From positions 2,232,001 to 2,296,000 of the forward strand of contig JAHRHY010000009.1 in NCBI GenBank assembly GCA_019671135.1: a stretch of 64,000 nucleotides of DNA. Reading direction: 5' to 3'. Positions within the stretch are counted from its first letter, which is position 1; the number at the start of each line of letters is the position of its first letter. The position numbers and the translations under genes are program-made. Positions 31,004-39,036 of the stretch are shown here, piece by piece. This DNA comes from Linnemannia hyalina (Eukaryota > Mortierellomycota > Mortierellomycetes > Mortierellales > Mortierellaceae). The notes under the pieces were generated by a model. The model did not search any database and was not told the origin of the DNA. It was given only the letters and a program-made list of their open reading frames with translations.

Positions 31004-31499
31004 GGAGGCCTTTCAAGTCCAAATTATCATATGGTGTTTGTTACATCTCTGCAGATCTTGACGATATCCACCGCGTCCATTAGAGGAGAGTGTATGTATG
31101 ATACCAAGCATATAAGACAACCATTGTAACATTTTTTGTTTAACTATCCTACTAAACACCAACCTATTCTCCAAACAACAAAGTCTTCTTATTTTTCGCT
31201 CACCAATATCTTGAATGTGTTCATCTACTATTAAACTGTACCCATCACTGCAAGATTCGCCTGAGTAGTTCTTGTATGTGATCATCTAAAGCACTTGCAC
31301 TCTCAACTGTATCTTTGTCGTGAAATACAGGGGAGAGATTACATTTTAAAAAAAAATTGTGCTATCTGTTGCTATTTTATCCTATGTTCTGTTGCCGACT
31401 GTGAAGAGATATATCAGCTATGGAAGTCAACACTCCGTTCCTTGGGCTTTGGATATTTTTTATATGCTTTTTTATATCCTCTGCACATGAAGGGGCCGC
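31004..31499 (+). repeat. Right direct terminal repeat of E1 (496 bp)
   Basis: Same length and apparently the same sequence as the left repeat, while differing at many positions from the repeats of E2 and E3. The pair is thus more alike within one element than between elements. Confidence 0.9.
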
Positions 31500-31739
31500 T
31501 ATGGAGATCGACACCCTCCATGTTGCTATCAACAACCTCTCCGCACAAGTCAGCTACCTTTCGCGCCGATCCGGCTACAACCACAGCCAGCACAACACCA
31601 AACCCTTTATCTACAACCCCAATACCCACTACAAACCCGGCGGTCCTCTTCCTCCCAAGCTATCACAAGAAGAGAAAGACTACCTCTACAAGAATGGTGG
31701 CTGCTACAAGTGCCGTAAACTTGGCCACCTTGGGCCCGA

Positions 31740-34700
31740 TTGCAGGACTTTTCCTTCGACTTCACGCCCGGCACGACAGTTCAACAATATCGAGGTTGCC
31801 GACACCCCAACCCCTCAACAGGCTACTTCCCAGGCTCAGTCGGGAAAAGCCAACAGCAACTAGAAGACGTCCAGGTTCTAGTTGCTGCTGCCCCCTCCTC
31901 TGCTCCTCTGGACCAGAGGAGTAAGCCTCTTTCTTCAGATAAGTTTTCCTCTTTTTCTTTTTCGAATAAACGACTTTCTCTGCCCAAAGACCTTGCTCCT
32001 CTCCCCTCCCCCGCTGCCATTACACTTGTTGATCCCTCGCCCCCTGTCCCTTCTCCCATTATCATTGAGCTCCCCGCTGTATGCACCTCCCCTGTTCAAG
32101 AGGGGGCTGGATTGGCTGCTACAGTGGACCTGGACCCACCTATGTCGCCCCTCGTTCTAGCCCCCACGCCTGGTTCGTCTGTTCCATCTACCACGCCCGT
32201 GCCTGAGACCGTACCTGTCTTTTCCACAATGACCAAGAGCAAAATCCGCCGGTTGCGAAAAAGGGGCATTGGTGTGTCTACGTTCACTGCCGAGCAAGCC
32301 AAGACTACCCTCCTCACCTTTGTCTGCAATGTTAATGGTCACTCCGCTCGGATCCTCATCGACGGTGGAGCTCAAGGCAACGTCATCAGCTCTTCTTTTG
32401 TAAAGCGACATCAAATTCCTCTTCACTCTTCTTCTCCCATCCCCATTGTCCTCCCCGACGGATCTCGCTCCTTCTCTGCCCACACCGCCCACATCACCTT
32501 TGCACGACAACAATACTCCACCACTCTCGATCCCCTCGTCTACCCTTTAAAGAGCTACGACCTCCTCCTTGGCAAACCTTGGCTCACACAAACCAACCCT
32601 CTCATCAACTGGCGAACCAACAACCTCCGCATCCGCTACAACGACATCGACATAGACTGGGACTGTACCGGCTTTCAGTCATCTTCCATCAGCACTCGCA
32701 CTCGCGGCCTTCTCCTCTCCCACATCCACTTCTACACAGAGGCAACAACCCCCGGCAGCGAAATATACCTTGCCCTCATTCGTTCCAACGACAAAGACAA
32801 CGACAAAGACAACAACAACAATAACGACAATGACAATGACCAGCCCACCTCTAACCAACAACTGCCCTCGATCACTCCCATCACACCACGACCACCTCCC
32901 TCTCTTCCCCCTGACATCCACTCCATTGTTCACGACGAGTTCCCCGACGTTTTTCCCTCTTCACTTCCTTCTGGTCTACCTCCGGACCGTGGAGATGCCA
33001 TGCGCATCGAAACGGACCCGAGCGCTGACCCTCCTTTCAAGCCCGTTATTCGTTTGTCTATTGCAGAGTTGGACGAATTGAAGAAGCAACTTGATGAGTT
33101 ACTCTCTAAAAAACTCATCAAGCCCAGCACTTCTCCCTACGGCGCCCCAGTGCTCTTTGTCAAGAAGGCCGACGGTTCTCTACGTATGTGTGTTGACTAT
33201 CGTGGTCTCAACCGCATTACAAGAAAGAACCGCCATCCCTTACCTAGAATTGATGAGTTGATCGACCGTTTTCGGGGCGCAAAGTACTTTACCAAGTTGG
33301 ACTTAATCTCGGGGTATCATCAACAACGCATCTATGAGCCTCACACTCATAAGACTGCCTTCCGTTGTCGATACGGGCACTTTGAGTTCAACGTCGTCCC
33401 CTTTGGCCTCACCAACGCCCCAGCCTCCTTCTCCAACATGATGCTCAAGGTCCTTGATCCCGTCCTTGACAAGTGGGTGGTCGTCTATCTTGACGATATT
33501 CTGATATACTCCAAGACCAAGGCCGAACATCTCCGTCATATTCGCAGTGTTCTCTCTCTCCTCCGCCAGCACGGTCTCTATGCAAAGTTGAGCAAGTGCT
33601 CCTTTATGCAAGAAGAGACTGAGTTCCTCGGTCATGTCATTACCAAGGATGGTTTACACACCAATGCCGGTCTTGTTCGCGCCATTCGAGAGTGGCCTCG
33701 CCCAACAAAACAAAAGGACGTTCGACAGTTCATTGGGTTAGCTCAGTTCTACCAGCAGTATATCCACAATTTTGCTGACATCGCTCTTCCCCTCACGTCT
33801 CTACTAGGTGAAGGTCGCCAGTTTGTCTGGGATGATGCCACCGAGTCCGCTTTTCGTGCACTCAAGGATGCCATCAGCTCTGCCCCAGTATTACGCATCT
33901 TTGACCCAGACCTACCCTCGATCGTCGAGACCGATGCATCGGGTTATGCTGTTGGCGCGGTCCTCTTCCAGATAGACGCTGATGGGTTTGCACGACCCGT
34001 GGCCTTCACCTCGCGAAAGATGAATTCTGCAGAACGGAATTACCCAACTCATGAGCAAGAGCTCCTCGCTGTGGTCCACGCACTCAAGACCTGGCGGTAT
34101 TACCTTGACGGCTCCCATTTTATTGTGTATACCGATCATGATACGCTCCGTCATTTCCCCACGCAACCCAAGCTCACTCGAAGACAAGCACGTTGGATGG
34201 AGCTTCTACAAGAGTATGACTTTGATTTCAAGTTCAAGCGTGGCGCTGACAATGTCGTTCCTGATGCCCTCTCTCGGCGTCCGGACCACCGCGTACCAAA
34301 CCCCCCACCCCTCTCAGTCAATGCACTTGACCTTCAAGCGGACACAGGTTTGAGGCAGCGCCTGATCGAAGGGTATCAAAACGATCCTCGTCTTGGCCCT
34401 ATCTATCAAAGCTGCCTCCGAGGCAAGTCACCATCCCTTTACTCATTGTATAATGGCTTATTGTATGTTGAGCGGCATGGTGATACCCTACTCTGCATAC
34501 CAAAGTTCTCTGACCTACGCCTTCTTCTTCTTCATGATGTTCATGATGCTGCCATTGCTGGCCACCTGGGGTTCGATAAAACGTACACTACCTTACGCCG
34601 CCTGGCCTACTGGCCCAAGATGTCTGTTGATGTCCGTAACTACGTGGCTTCTTGCTCAAGCTGCCAGCGAAACAAGGCTGTTCGTCGCCTTCCTGCCGGT

Positions 34701-35858
34701 CTGCTCCATCCCTTGGAAGTTCCTGAGCAGCGCTGGGATACCGTTACCATGGATTTTGTCGTCAAGTTACCTATGACCGCCCGAAAGCACGATGCCATTA
34801 CCGTCTTTGTAGACAAGGTCTCAAAACAAGTGCACTTCGCCCCAAGTCGCACCACAGACACCGCCACCGATGTTGCCAATTGTTTCTTCTCCAACATCTT
34901 TCGCCTCCATGGTCTCCCCCTCACCATCGTCTCCGACAGAGATACAAAATTCACCAGCACTTTTTGGCGTCGACTACAGGAACGCTTAGGCACCAAGCTT
35001 GCCATGTCCTCCTCCTTCCACCCACAGACGGACGGCCAGTCGGAAAGGGCCATTCAAACCCTCAAGACCATGCTGCGCGCCCTGGTGAATCACAAACAAG
35101 ACGACTGGGACCTGTACCTACCTGCCGCCGAGTTGGCATACAACAATGCGGTCCACTCGTCCACAGGCGTCTCGCCATTTTTTCTGAACCATGGTTTCCA
35201 TCCTCGAGTACCGGCCTCTCTCCTCGGACCCACGGGTGTCTCTGACCCTGCTTCCTTGTCGGACTTTGACTCGTTTGTCTATGCTCAGCAATCAGCCCTC
35301 GCTACTGCCCGCGATAGTCTCCTTACCGCACAAGCCGTGCAGGCCAAGCATGCCGATGCTCACCGTCGTTCCCACTCTTACCAAGTCGGCGATCAAGTCC
35401 TTCTTAGCACCGAGAACATCACAACAGCCTACGACTCCAGCCGACCAGCCTCCTCCCTTCAGGCCCGTTACTTTGGTCCCTTCACCCTGCTGGCACAACG
35501 TTCGCCGGTCTCCTTCCAGGTCGAGCTTCCTCCCACCATGCGCATTCATGATGTGTTCCATGTCGACCGCCTCAAACCATACCTCCCCTCCCCGGAGTCG
35601 TTGGGCCGTCGGGTAGCACCTCCACCCGACCCCGAAATTGTTGATGGAGAAATTGAGTACGAGGTTGAAGCCATCTTGGACCACCGCACAAAGCGCCGCA
35701 AGATCGAGTTTCTTGTCAAATGGCTCGGATACGATGCAGCCAAGGACTCCACCTGGGTTCCCTTCAAGGACATGGCCAATAGTCCGGATATTCTTCGCAC
35801 ATACTGTCAAACACACGATCTGCTTTATTTATTAGGGGAAGGTGTCACAGTATTATAA
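31740..35858 (+). CDS. Pol polyprotein of Gypsy C (PR-RT-RH-IN-chromodomain)
   Basis: 1372 aa in the frame overlapping the end of gag, so a -1 frameshift is expected. The first ~200 residues are Pro/Ser-rich. The retropepsin motif ILIDGGAQGNVIS follows (~204; DGG instead of DSG/DTG), then reverse transcriptase (KADGSLRMCVDYRGLNR, YLDD ~581), RNase H (VETDASGYAVGAV, YTDHDTL), integrase zinc domain (HDAAIAGHLGF..CSSCQRNK) and core (TMDFVVKLP, SDRDTKFTS, TDGQSERAIQ), and a C-terminal chromodomain (EIEYEVEAILDHR..LVKWLGYD..STWVP). No stops or frameshifts. The last residues run a few codons into the right LTR. Confidence 0.92.
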   Translation: MQDFSFDFTPGTTVQQYRGCRHPNPSTGYFPGSVGKSQQQLEDVQVLVAAAPSSAPLDQRSKPLSSDKFSSFSFSNKRLSLPKDLAPLPSPAAITLVDPSPPVPSPIIIELPAVCTSPVQEGAGLAATVDLDPPMSPLVLAPTPGSSVPSTTPVPETVPVFSTMTKSKIRRLRKRGIGVSTFTAEQAKTTLLTFVCNVNGHSARILIDGGAQGNVISSSFVKRHQIPLHSSSPIPIVLPDGSRSFSAHTAHITFARQQYSTTLDPLVYPLKSYDLLLGKPWLTQTNPLINWRTNNLRIRYNDIDIDWDCTGFQSSSISTRTRGLLLSHIHFYTEATTPGSEIYLALIRSNDKDNDKDNNNNNDNDNDQPTSNQQLPSITPITPRPPPSLPPDIHSIVHDEFPDVFPSSLPSGLPPDRGDAMRIETDPSADPPFKPVIRLSIAELDELKKQLDELLSKKLIKPSTSPYGAPVLFVKKADGSLRMCVDYRGLNRITRKNRHPLPRIDELIDRFRGAKYFTKLDLISGYHQQRIYEPHTHKTAFRCRYGHFEFNVVPFGLTNAPASFSNMMLKVLDPVLDKWVVVYLDDILIYSKTKAEHLRHIRSVLSLLRQHGLYAKLSKCSFMQEETEFLGHVITKDGLHTNAGLVRAIREWPRPTKQKDVRQFIGLAQFYQQYIHNFADIALPLTSLLGEGRQFVWDDATESAFRALKDAISSAPVLRIFDPDLPSIVETDASGYAVGAVLFQIDADGFARPVAFTSRKMNSAERNYPTHEQELLAVVHALKTWRYYLDGSHFIVYTDHDTLRHFPTQPKLTRRQARWMELLQEYDFDFKFKRGADNVVPDALSRRPDHRVPNPPPLSVNALDLQADTGLRQRLIEGYQNDPRLGPIYQSCLRGKSPSLYSLYNGLLYVERHGDTLLCIPKFSDLRLLLLHDVHDAAIAGHLGFDKTYTTLRRLAYWPKMSVDVRNYVASCSSCQRNKAVRRLPAGLLHPLEVPEQRWDTVTMDFVVKLPMTARKHDAITVFVDKVSKQVHFAPSRTTDTATDVANCFFSNIFRLHGLPLTIVSDRDTKFTSTFWRRLQERLGTKLAMSSSFHPQTDGQSERAIQTLKTMLRALVNHKQDDWDLYLPAAELAYNNAVHSSTGVSPFFLNHGFHPRVPASLLGPTGVSDPASLSDFDSFVYAQQSALATARDSLLTAQAVQAKHADAHRRSHSYQVGDQVLLSTENITTAYDSSRPASSLQARYFGPFTLLAQRSPVSFQVELPPTMRIHDVFHVDRLKPYLPSPESLGRRVAPPPDPEIVDGEIEYEVEAILDHRTKRRKIEFLVKWLGYDAAKDSTWVPFKDMANSPDILRTYCQTHDLLYLLGEGVTVL

Positions 35859-36081
35859 TCTGTTGTGACCCTAGATCATTAGCGTCATCTAACCACTGTC
35901 TCATCTAACCACATTAACACCTAATTACATCCCCATCTAACCACATCACCACCTCACCACATCACCACCATCCTGGAGCCCATAGCCTAGCACACATAAA
36001 TACCCTGGCTCCCCTGTACAATAAACACCATCCGTTCTGCCTCCTGCTCTTGTCTATCACCCTTCTTCTGTTGCTATTACA
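35843..36081 (+). repeat. Right LTR of Gypsy C (239 bp)
   Basis: Nearly identical to the left LTR (for example TATTATAATC instead of TATCATAATC, and one T fewer in CCGTTCTGCC). This points to a recent insertion. Confidence 0.9.
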
Positions 36082-36119
36082 ATGCGAATGCGAATGCACT
36101 ATGTTCTTGAGAAACACTA
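36082..36119 (+). mobile_element. Right half of a hAT-like MITE
   Basis: ATGCGAATGCGAATGCACTA and the following TTCTTGAGAAACACTA match the right end of the complete MITE at 57877-57979. It adjoins the right LTR of Gypsy C directly, and its left half is not on the other side of Gypsy C. Confidence 0.7.
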
Positions 36120-36261
36120 GTCATTGACATTAGAAAAACCTAATGCGAGAAAACCCGCTTGAAATAAACTGACGTCACATTGAACATTTTTGTCAAAAAA
36201 GAGATCGTTCACATGCACTCCACTTTCATCTCCCTTCTTTCACCCTTCGCTTCATCATCAT

Positions 36262-36394
36262 TAATGTTTCTCAAATGCGAATGCGAATAAATAGATTTTA
36301 CATTGGTTTTACATAATGCGAATGCGAATGCTACTTCGATTCGATCCGCATTTTGCAGGCAAATAAAGGGTGCGAATAATTCTGAGAAACACTG
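36262..36394 (+). mobile_element. hAT-like MITE with 8 bp target duplication
   Basis: It starts TAATGTTTCTCAAATGCG and ends TTCTGAGAAACACTG, with ATGCGAATGCGAATGC repeats inside. ATCATCAT flanks both sides (36254-36261 and 36395-36402). An 8 bp duplication and a (T/C)A(G/A)TGTTTCTCAA end are typical of hAT elements. No coding capacity. Confidence 0.8.
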
Positions 36395-36402
36395 ATCATC
36401 AT

Positions 36403-37107
36403 CTATACTTTCATTCGCTCTTCCCACCATAAGACACGATGCCCGCAATTAGCAGAGCAAAAAAATAAAAATGTATACACATCTCATTTTTCCTTGTATG
36501 TACACTCATGTTGCTAGTAAAGTGCAGTCATGGTGGAGGCAAGGCGCATCTAATAACTAAAAATAACAGATTTCTGGATCCCATTAAACATCATCAGGAT
36601 AAACTTGACATTACGGCCCCAGCATCCATCCATACTCAGCAGGCGAAACTTGGCATAGCTCTTGATCGTGTACTTGGAGTACTTGCTTTCGCCACCTCGT
36701 CCAATATCAGCTTCTAAAGTGCTCCACAAAAGTGTTCAACCAAAACACGATTTTGCCGTTTTTTTTGAAATGCTCATTCACCAATGTTTCAACCGGTCCC
36801 CAGATTCCAGTCATTCATTTTCTTGAATCGTAACCCCATTCACCATCACTTGCTTTTTTTTTGCATGGACCGACATTGGATCATCGCCGGAATTGAAATG
36901 CCTAACTCTGTTTGAACAGTTAAATGGATTACATGCATCACGATCTCCTTTTTCAACTTGCGGAGTCTTCGTAGTTTCTTATTACCTCTACATTTTAATG
37001 AGTTACTTCCTCAATTCCTATATGACATTGTGTCAAGGTTTGGAGTTCCTACTTATTGTCTTTTGTATGTGACTTATATGCATGAGTTTACATGGGTTTA
37101 GCGCGTA
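36403..37107. other. Intergenic with one Tc1-type end
   Basis: At 36715 a TA is followed by AAGTGCTCCACAAAAGTG and, after an AT-rich gap, by GAAATGCTCAT (about 36768), matching the inverted repeat of the Tc1-like element at 518. No second end or transposase is present. The rest, up to the Helitron end at 37108, shows no gene that I can support; a 69-codon frame at 36508-36717 is unrecognised. Confidence 0.5.
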
Positions 37108-37319
37108 TCTACTAATACAAAATCGTTATCTCCATCACCTGACTTATCGTAAATCATGTGATGTTCCCTCTTTCTCTTTCTCATGGTGTTGTGGTGTGTG
37201 TATGGTGTGTATGGTGTATATGTAGTGTGTGTGTAAGTGTTTGTGTGTGTTGTGTGCGTTTTTTTTTTTAGCTTAAAGTTAATTAAAATGAAAGTTAATT
37301 AAAAATGAGAAAATGATAG

Positions 37320-37460
37320 ATGGATGTGGGATGCGATGAGAGCCATACCGGTAAGCAGATCTACCGGTAAGCAGATCTTCCGGTAAGCATGTTAAAATGC
37401 GGAATGAGAGCCATACCGGTAAACTGATCTGCCGGTAAGCATGTTAAAAATGCGGAAATG
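37320..37460 (+). repeat. ACCGGTAAGCA repeats in the Helitron leader
   Basis: The motif CCGGTAAGCAGATCT or CCGGTAAGCATGTTAAAA recurs five times with two copies of GAGAGCCATACCGGTAA. The decayed Helitron has a shortened version at 11948. It could be a binding site array for the Rep protein or part of the promoter; no direct evidence. Confidence 0.55.
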
Positions 37461-37550
37461 GAGAATGTAGAGAGTAGAGCCGATGGCTTTTTCTTTCTCT
37501 TTTTTTCGGACAAGAATATTTCCTTTCCTTTCCTTTCCTTTCCTTACCTC

Positions 37551-37582
<32 letters not shown>

Positions 37583-37598
37583 TCTGTCAGTAGCCAGC

Positions 37599-38609
37599 AT
37601 GCCTTCCACTCGCTCTCGCCGTGTCGCTCTTACTTCAACATCCACCTCCAATGTCTCTCCCCCTGCGACCTTTACAGGATATAAACGAACCAAGGCAATG
37701 AATTCAACAAGGTCGCAGATGACCAAGTCGGTCACGTTCTCTCCCCTTTCCGCCCGGCACACTGCCACCAGCTCTACTGCTACCGCTCCCTCTGTTTCCT
37801 TCGCTCCCTACTCTCTTCCTACCAAACACACCAAGCGCTCCATCAAGCGCCGCACCATCAATAACACTAAACCCAAACCCAAGGCCATTACTCCTTACTC
37901 TTCCTCCTCTCCCTCTTCTTCCTCCCCGTCTTCCTCCATCAGCAGGTGTTCCAAGTGTCGTGGAACCGACCACCAAAGATCGACGAGTCGACGCTGCCCA
38001 TACTATAAAGGGAAGCAAACGACAAGTGCAAGGATCAACAATACTCAAAAGCATTATTCCTACAGCGTCAACTACTATGAAGCCATCTTTGACACCATCT
38101 CAGACGACGACATCCTCGCTGCACTTGCTGAGGTCGATCAGGATCAGGATCCAAACACGACAAGTCAGTCTACCATTGTGGTGGATGTTAATGATAGCGA
38201 GGACGAATCGATCATAGACGACAACGACGATGACCTCGCTGCATTCGCTGAGGTCGTTCAGGATCAGGATCCAAACACAACAAGTCAGTCTACCATTGTG
38301 GTGGATGATTATGAGGATAGCAATAGCGAGGATGAGCCGCTCATAAGGCGGCGCCCAGGTTGGAAAAGCGTTTCCAGTTCGGAGTCAATCCAACTCGACG
38401 ATGAAAGCGAGGATGATCTGCAGAGGCCATTAACACAAGTCATATCAACACAAAGCTCCTCTTCCAGTCATGCAAGCACTTCAAGCACTTTGTTGCCCGA
38501 GTGGACCTCTCCAATGCCCTCCACCATGGATACTGCTTCTGGATGCATGGCCATTGTATGTCCCACCTGTTCATCACAACTATTACTTTCAGCTGTATTA
38601 CAGAACTAA
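37599..38609 (+). CDS. Helitron accessory protein with CCHC-like knuckle (H1)
   Basis: 336 aa from the ATG at 37599, directly behind a long T run. The N-terminus MPSTRSRRVALTSTSTSN and the motif TFTGYKRTKAMNSTRS are shared with H2 and in part with H0, followed by a Ser/Thr/Pro-rich stretch. The knuckle CSKCRGTDHQRSTSRRCPYYKGK (about residues 113-135) has C-x2-C-x4-H-x6-C spacing. The second half is acidic with a duplicated segment QDQDPNTTSQSTIVVD. I know no function; it may bind nucleic acid and assist transposition. All three Helitrons here place it upstream of the transposase gene, so it is a regular part of this lineage. Confidence 0.65.
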   Translation: MPSTRSRRVALTSTSTSNVSPPATFTGYKRTKAMNSTRSQMTKSVTFSPLSARHTATSSTATAPSVSFAPYSLPTKHTKRSIKRRTINNTKPKPKAITPYSSSSPSSSSPSSSISRCSKCRGTDHQRSTSRRCPYYKGKQTTSARINNTQKHYSYSVNYYEAIFDTISDDDILAALAEVDQDQDPNTTSQSTIVVDVNDSEDESIIDDNDDDLAAFAEVVQDQDPNTTSQSTIVVDDYEDSNSEDEPLIRRRPGWKSVSSSESIQLDDESEDDLQRPLTQVISTQSSSSSHASTSSTLLPEWTSPMPSTMDTASGCMAIVCPTCSSQLLLSAVLQN

Positions 38610-39036
38610 TTCCCATAAATATTAATAAAAATAAAACATTAAAAAAATGATGAAGCTCCGGGCTATTTTTTTTCAGTTATTTTATTCATTTGAACAACTC
38701 ATAAAGGAAATAGAGCATAGAGCAGGCGGCTAAAGGCCTTCAAGGCTACACGAACCTATACATTATTGGTCTTTATAGTTTCTTGAACCGGCCCATCTAA
38801 TCAACCATCAACCATCAACCAGAGAGCATGTCCAGCCTAGAAAATAAAGGAGAAATGGAGAAAAAAACGATGGGATGGATAAACATAAAGGCGAAAGAGA
38901 AGAGAAAGAGGATGGTATCTCTTTTAGAGCCTGTTGTAATAAACATATAATAAGCTGTCTCAATCTACGCGCGCTCCAACATCATTTTTCCTTTCATTCC
39001 CTATCAACAGACACTTAAACACCTCACATTTCCAAA
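38610..39036. promoter_or_regulatory. Intergenic region between the two Helitron genes
   Basis: About 430 bp, AT-rich, no open frame of note. It must contain the terminator of the accessory gene and the promoter of the transposase gene. The leader before the ATG at 39037 is CT/CA-rich, as is common for fungal genes. Confidence 0.4.

Larger units (their letters stand above)
26014..31499 (+). mobile_element. Element E1: DDE transposon with long direct terminal repeats
   Basis: A 5486 bp unit begins GGAGGCCTTTCA and ends TGAAGGGGCCGC. It is flanked by TAT (26011-26013 and 31500-31502), and gag of Gypsy C reads through if it is removed. Each end carries the same 496 bp repeat in the same orientation. 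The outermost bases also form a weak inverted repeat (GGAGGCCTTTCA against GCGGCCCCTTCA, 8 of 12). The inner edges of the repeats have no matching duplications (TAC and CTA), so the whole unit inserted at once, not two separate repeats. It holds two genes on the same strand: a DDE transposase and a large repeat protein with Cys/His knuckles. There is no reverse transcriptase, integrase or tyrosine recombinase. Confidence 0.88.
25316..31863 (+). pseudogene. gag of Gypsy C, interrupted by element E1
   Basis: The first part (25316-26013) has the retrotransposon gag core: WVQYTALNLTDDAKSWW, SSWDDFKQAFLNF, LESLRQGKRTVAAYTHEFRRL. E1 with its TAT duplication interrupts after PIVQQSSD. The frame resumes at 31501 with MEIDTLHVAINNLSAQV and ends at 31863 after a nucleocapsid knuckle CYKCRKLGHLGPDC. 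Removing E1 and one TAT restores a continuous frame, so gag was intact when E1 arrived. The pol frame overlaps the last ~120 bp at -1. Confidence 0.9.
24887..36081 (+). mobile_element. Ty3/Gypsy element C, carrying the inserted element E1
   Basis: LTRs lie at 24887-25126 and 35843-36081, both starting TGTCACAGTAT and ending GCTATTACA. A primer-binding site TGGTAGCAAAAG stands immediately after the left LTR, consistent with initiator-Met tRNA priming, and a purine tract TTAGGGGAAGG stands before the right LTR. Without E1 (26014-31499) the element is about 5.7 kb. The 5 bp flanks differ (TCCAG left, ATGCG right), so there is no target duplication: the left neighbour is Gypsy B protease and the right neighbour is half a hAT-like MITE. 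Confidence 0.92.

Noticed and set aside
26014..31499. E1 as a composite of two independently inserted MITEs
   Set aside because: The inner flanks of the two repeats (TAC and CTA) do not match the outer TAT, while the outer pair matches and gag of Gypsy C is restored when the whole unit is removed.
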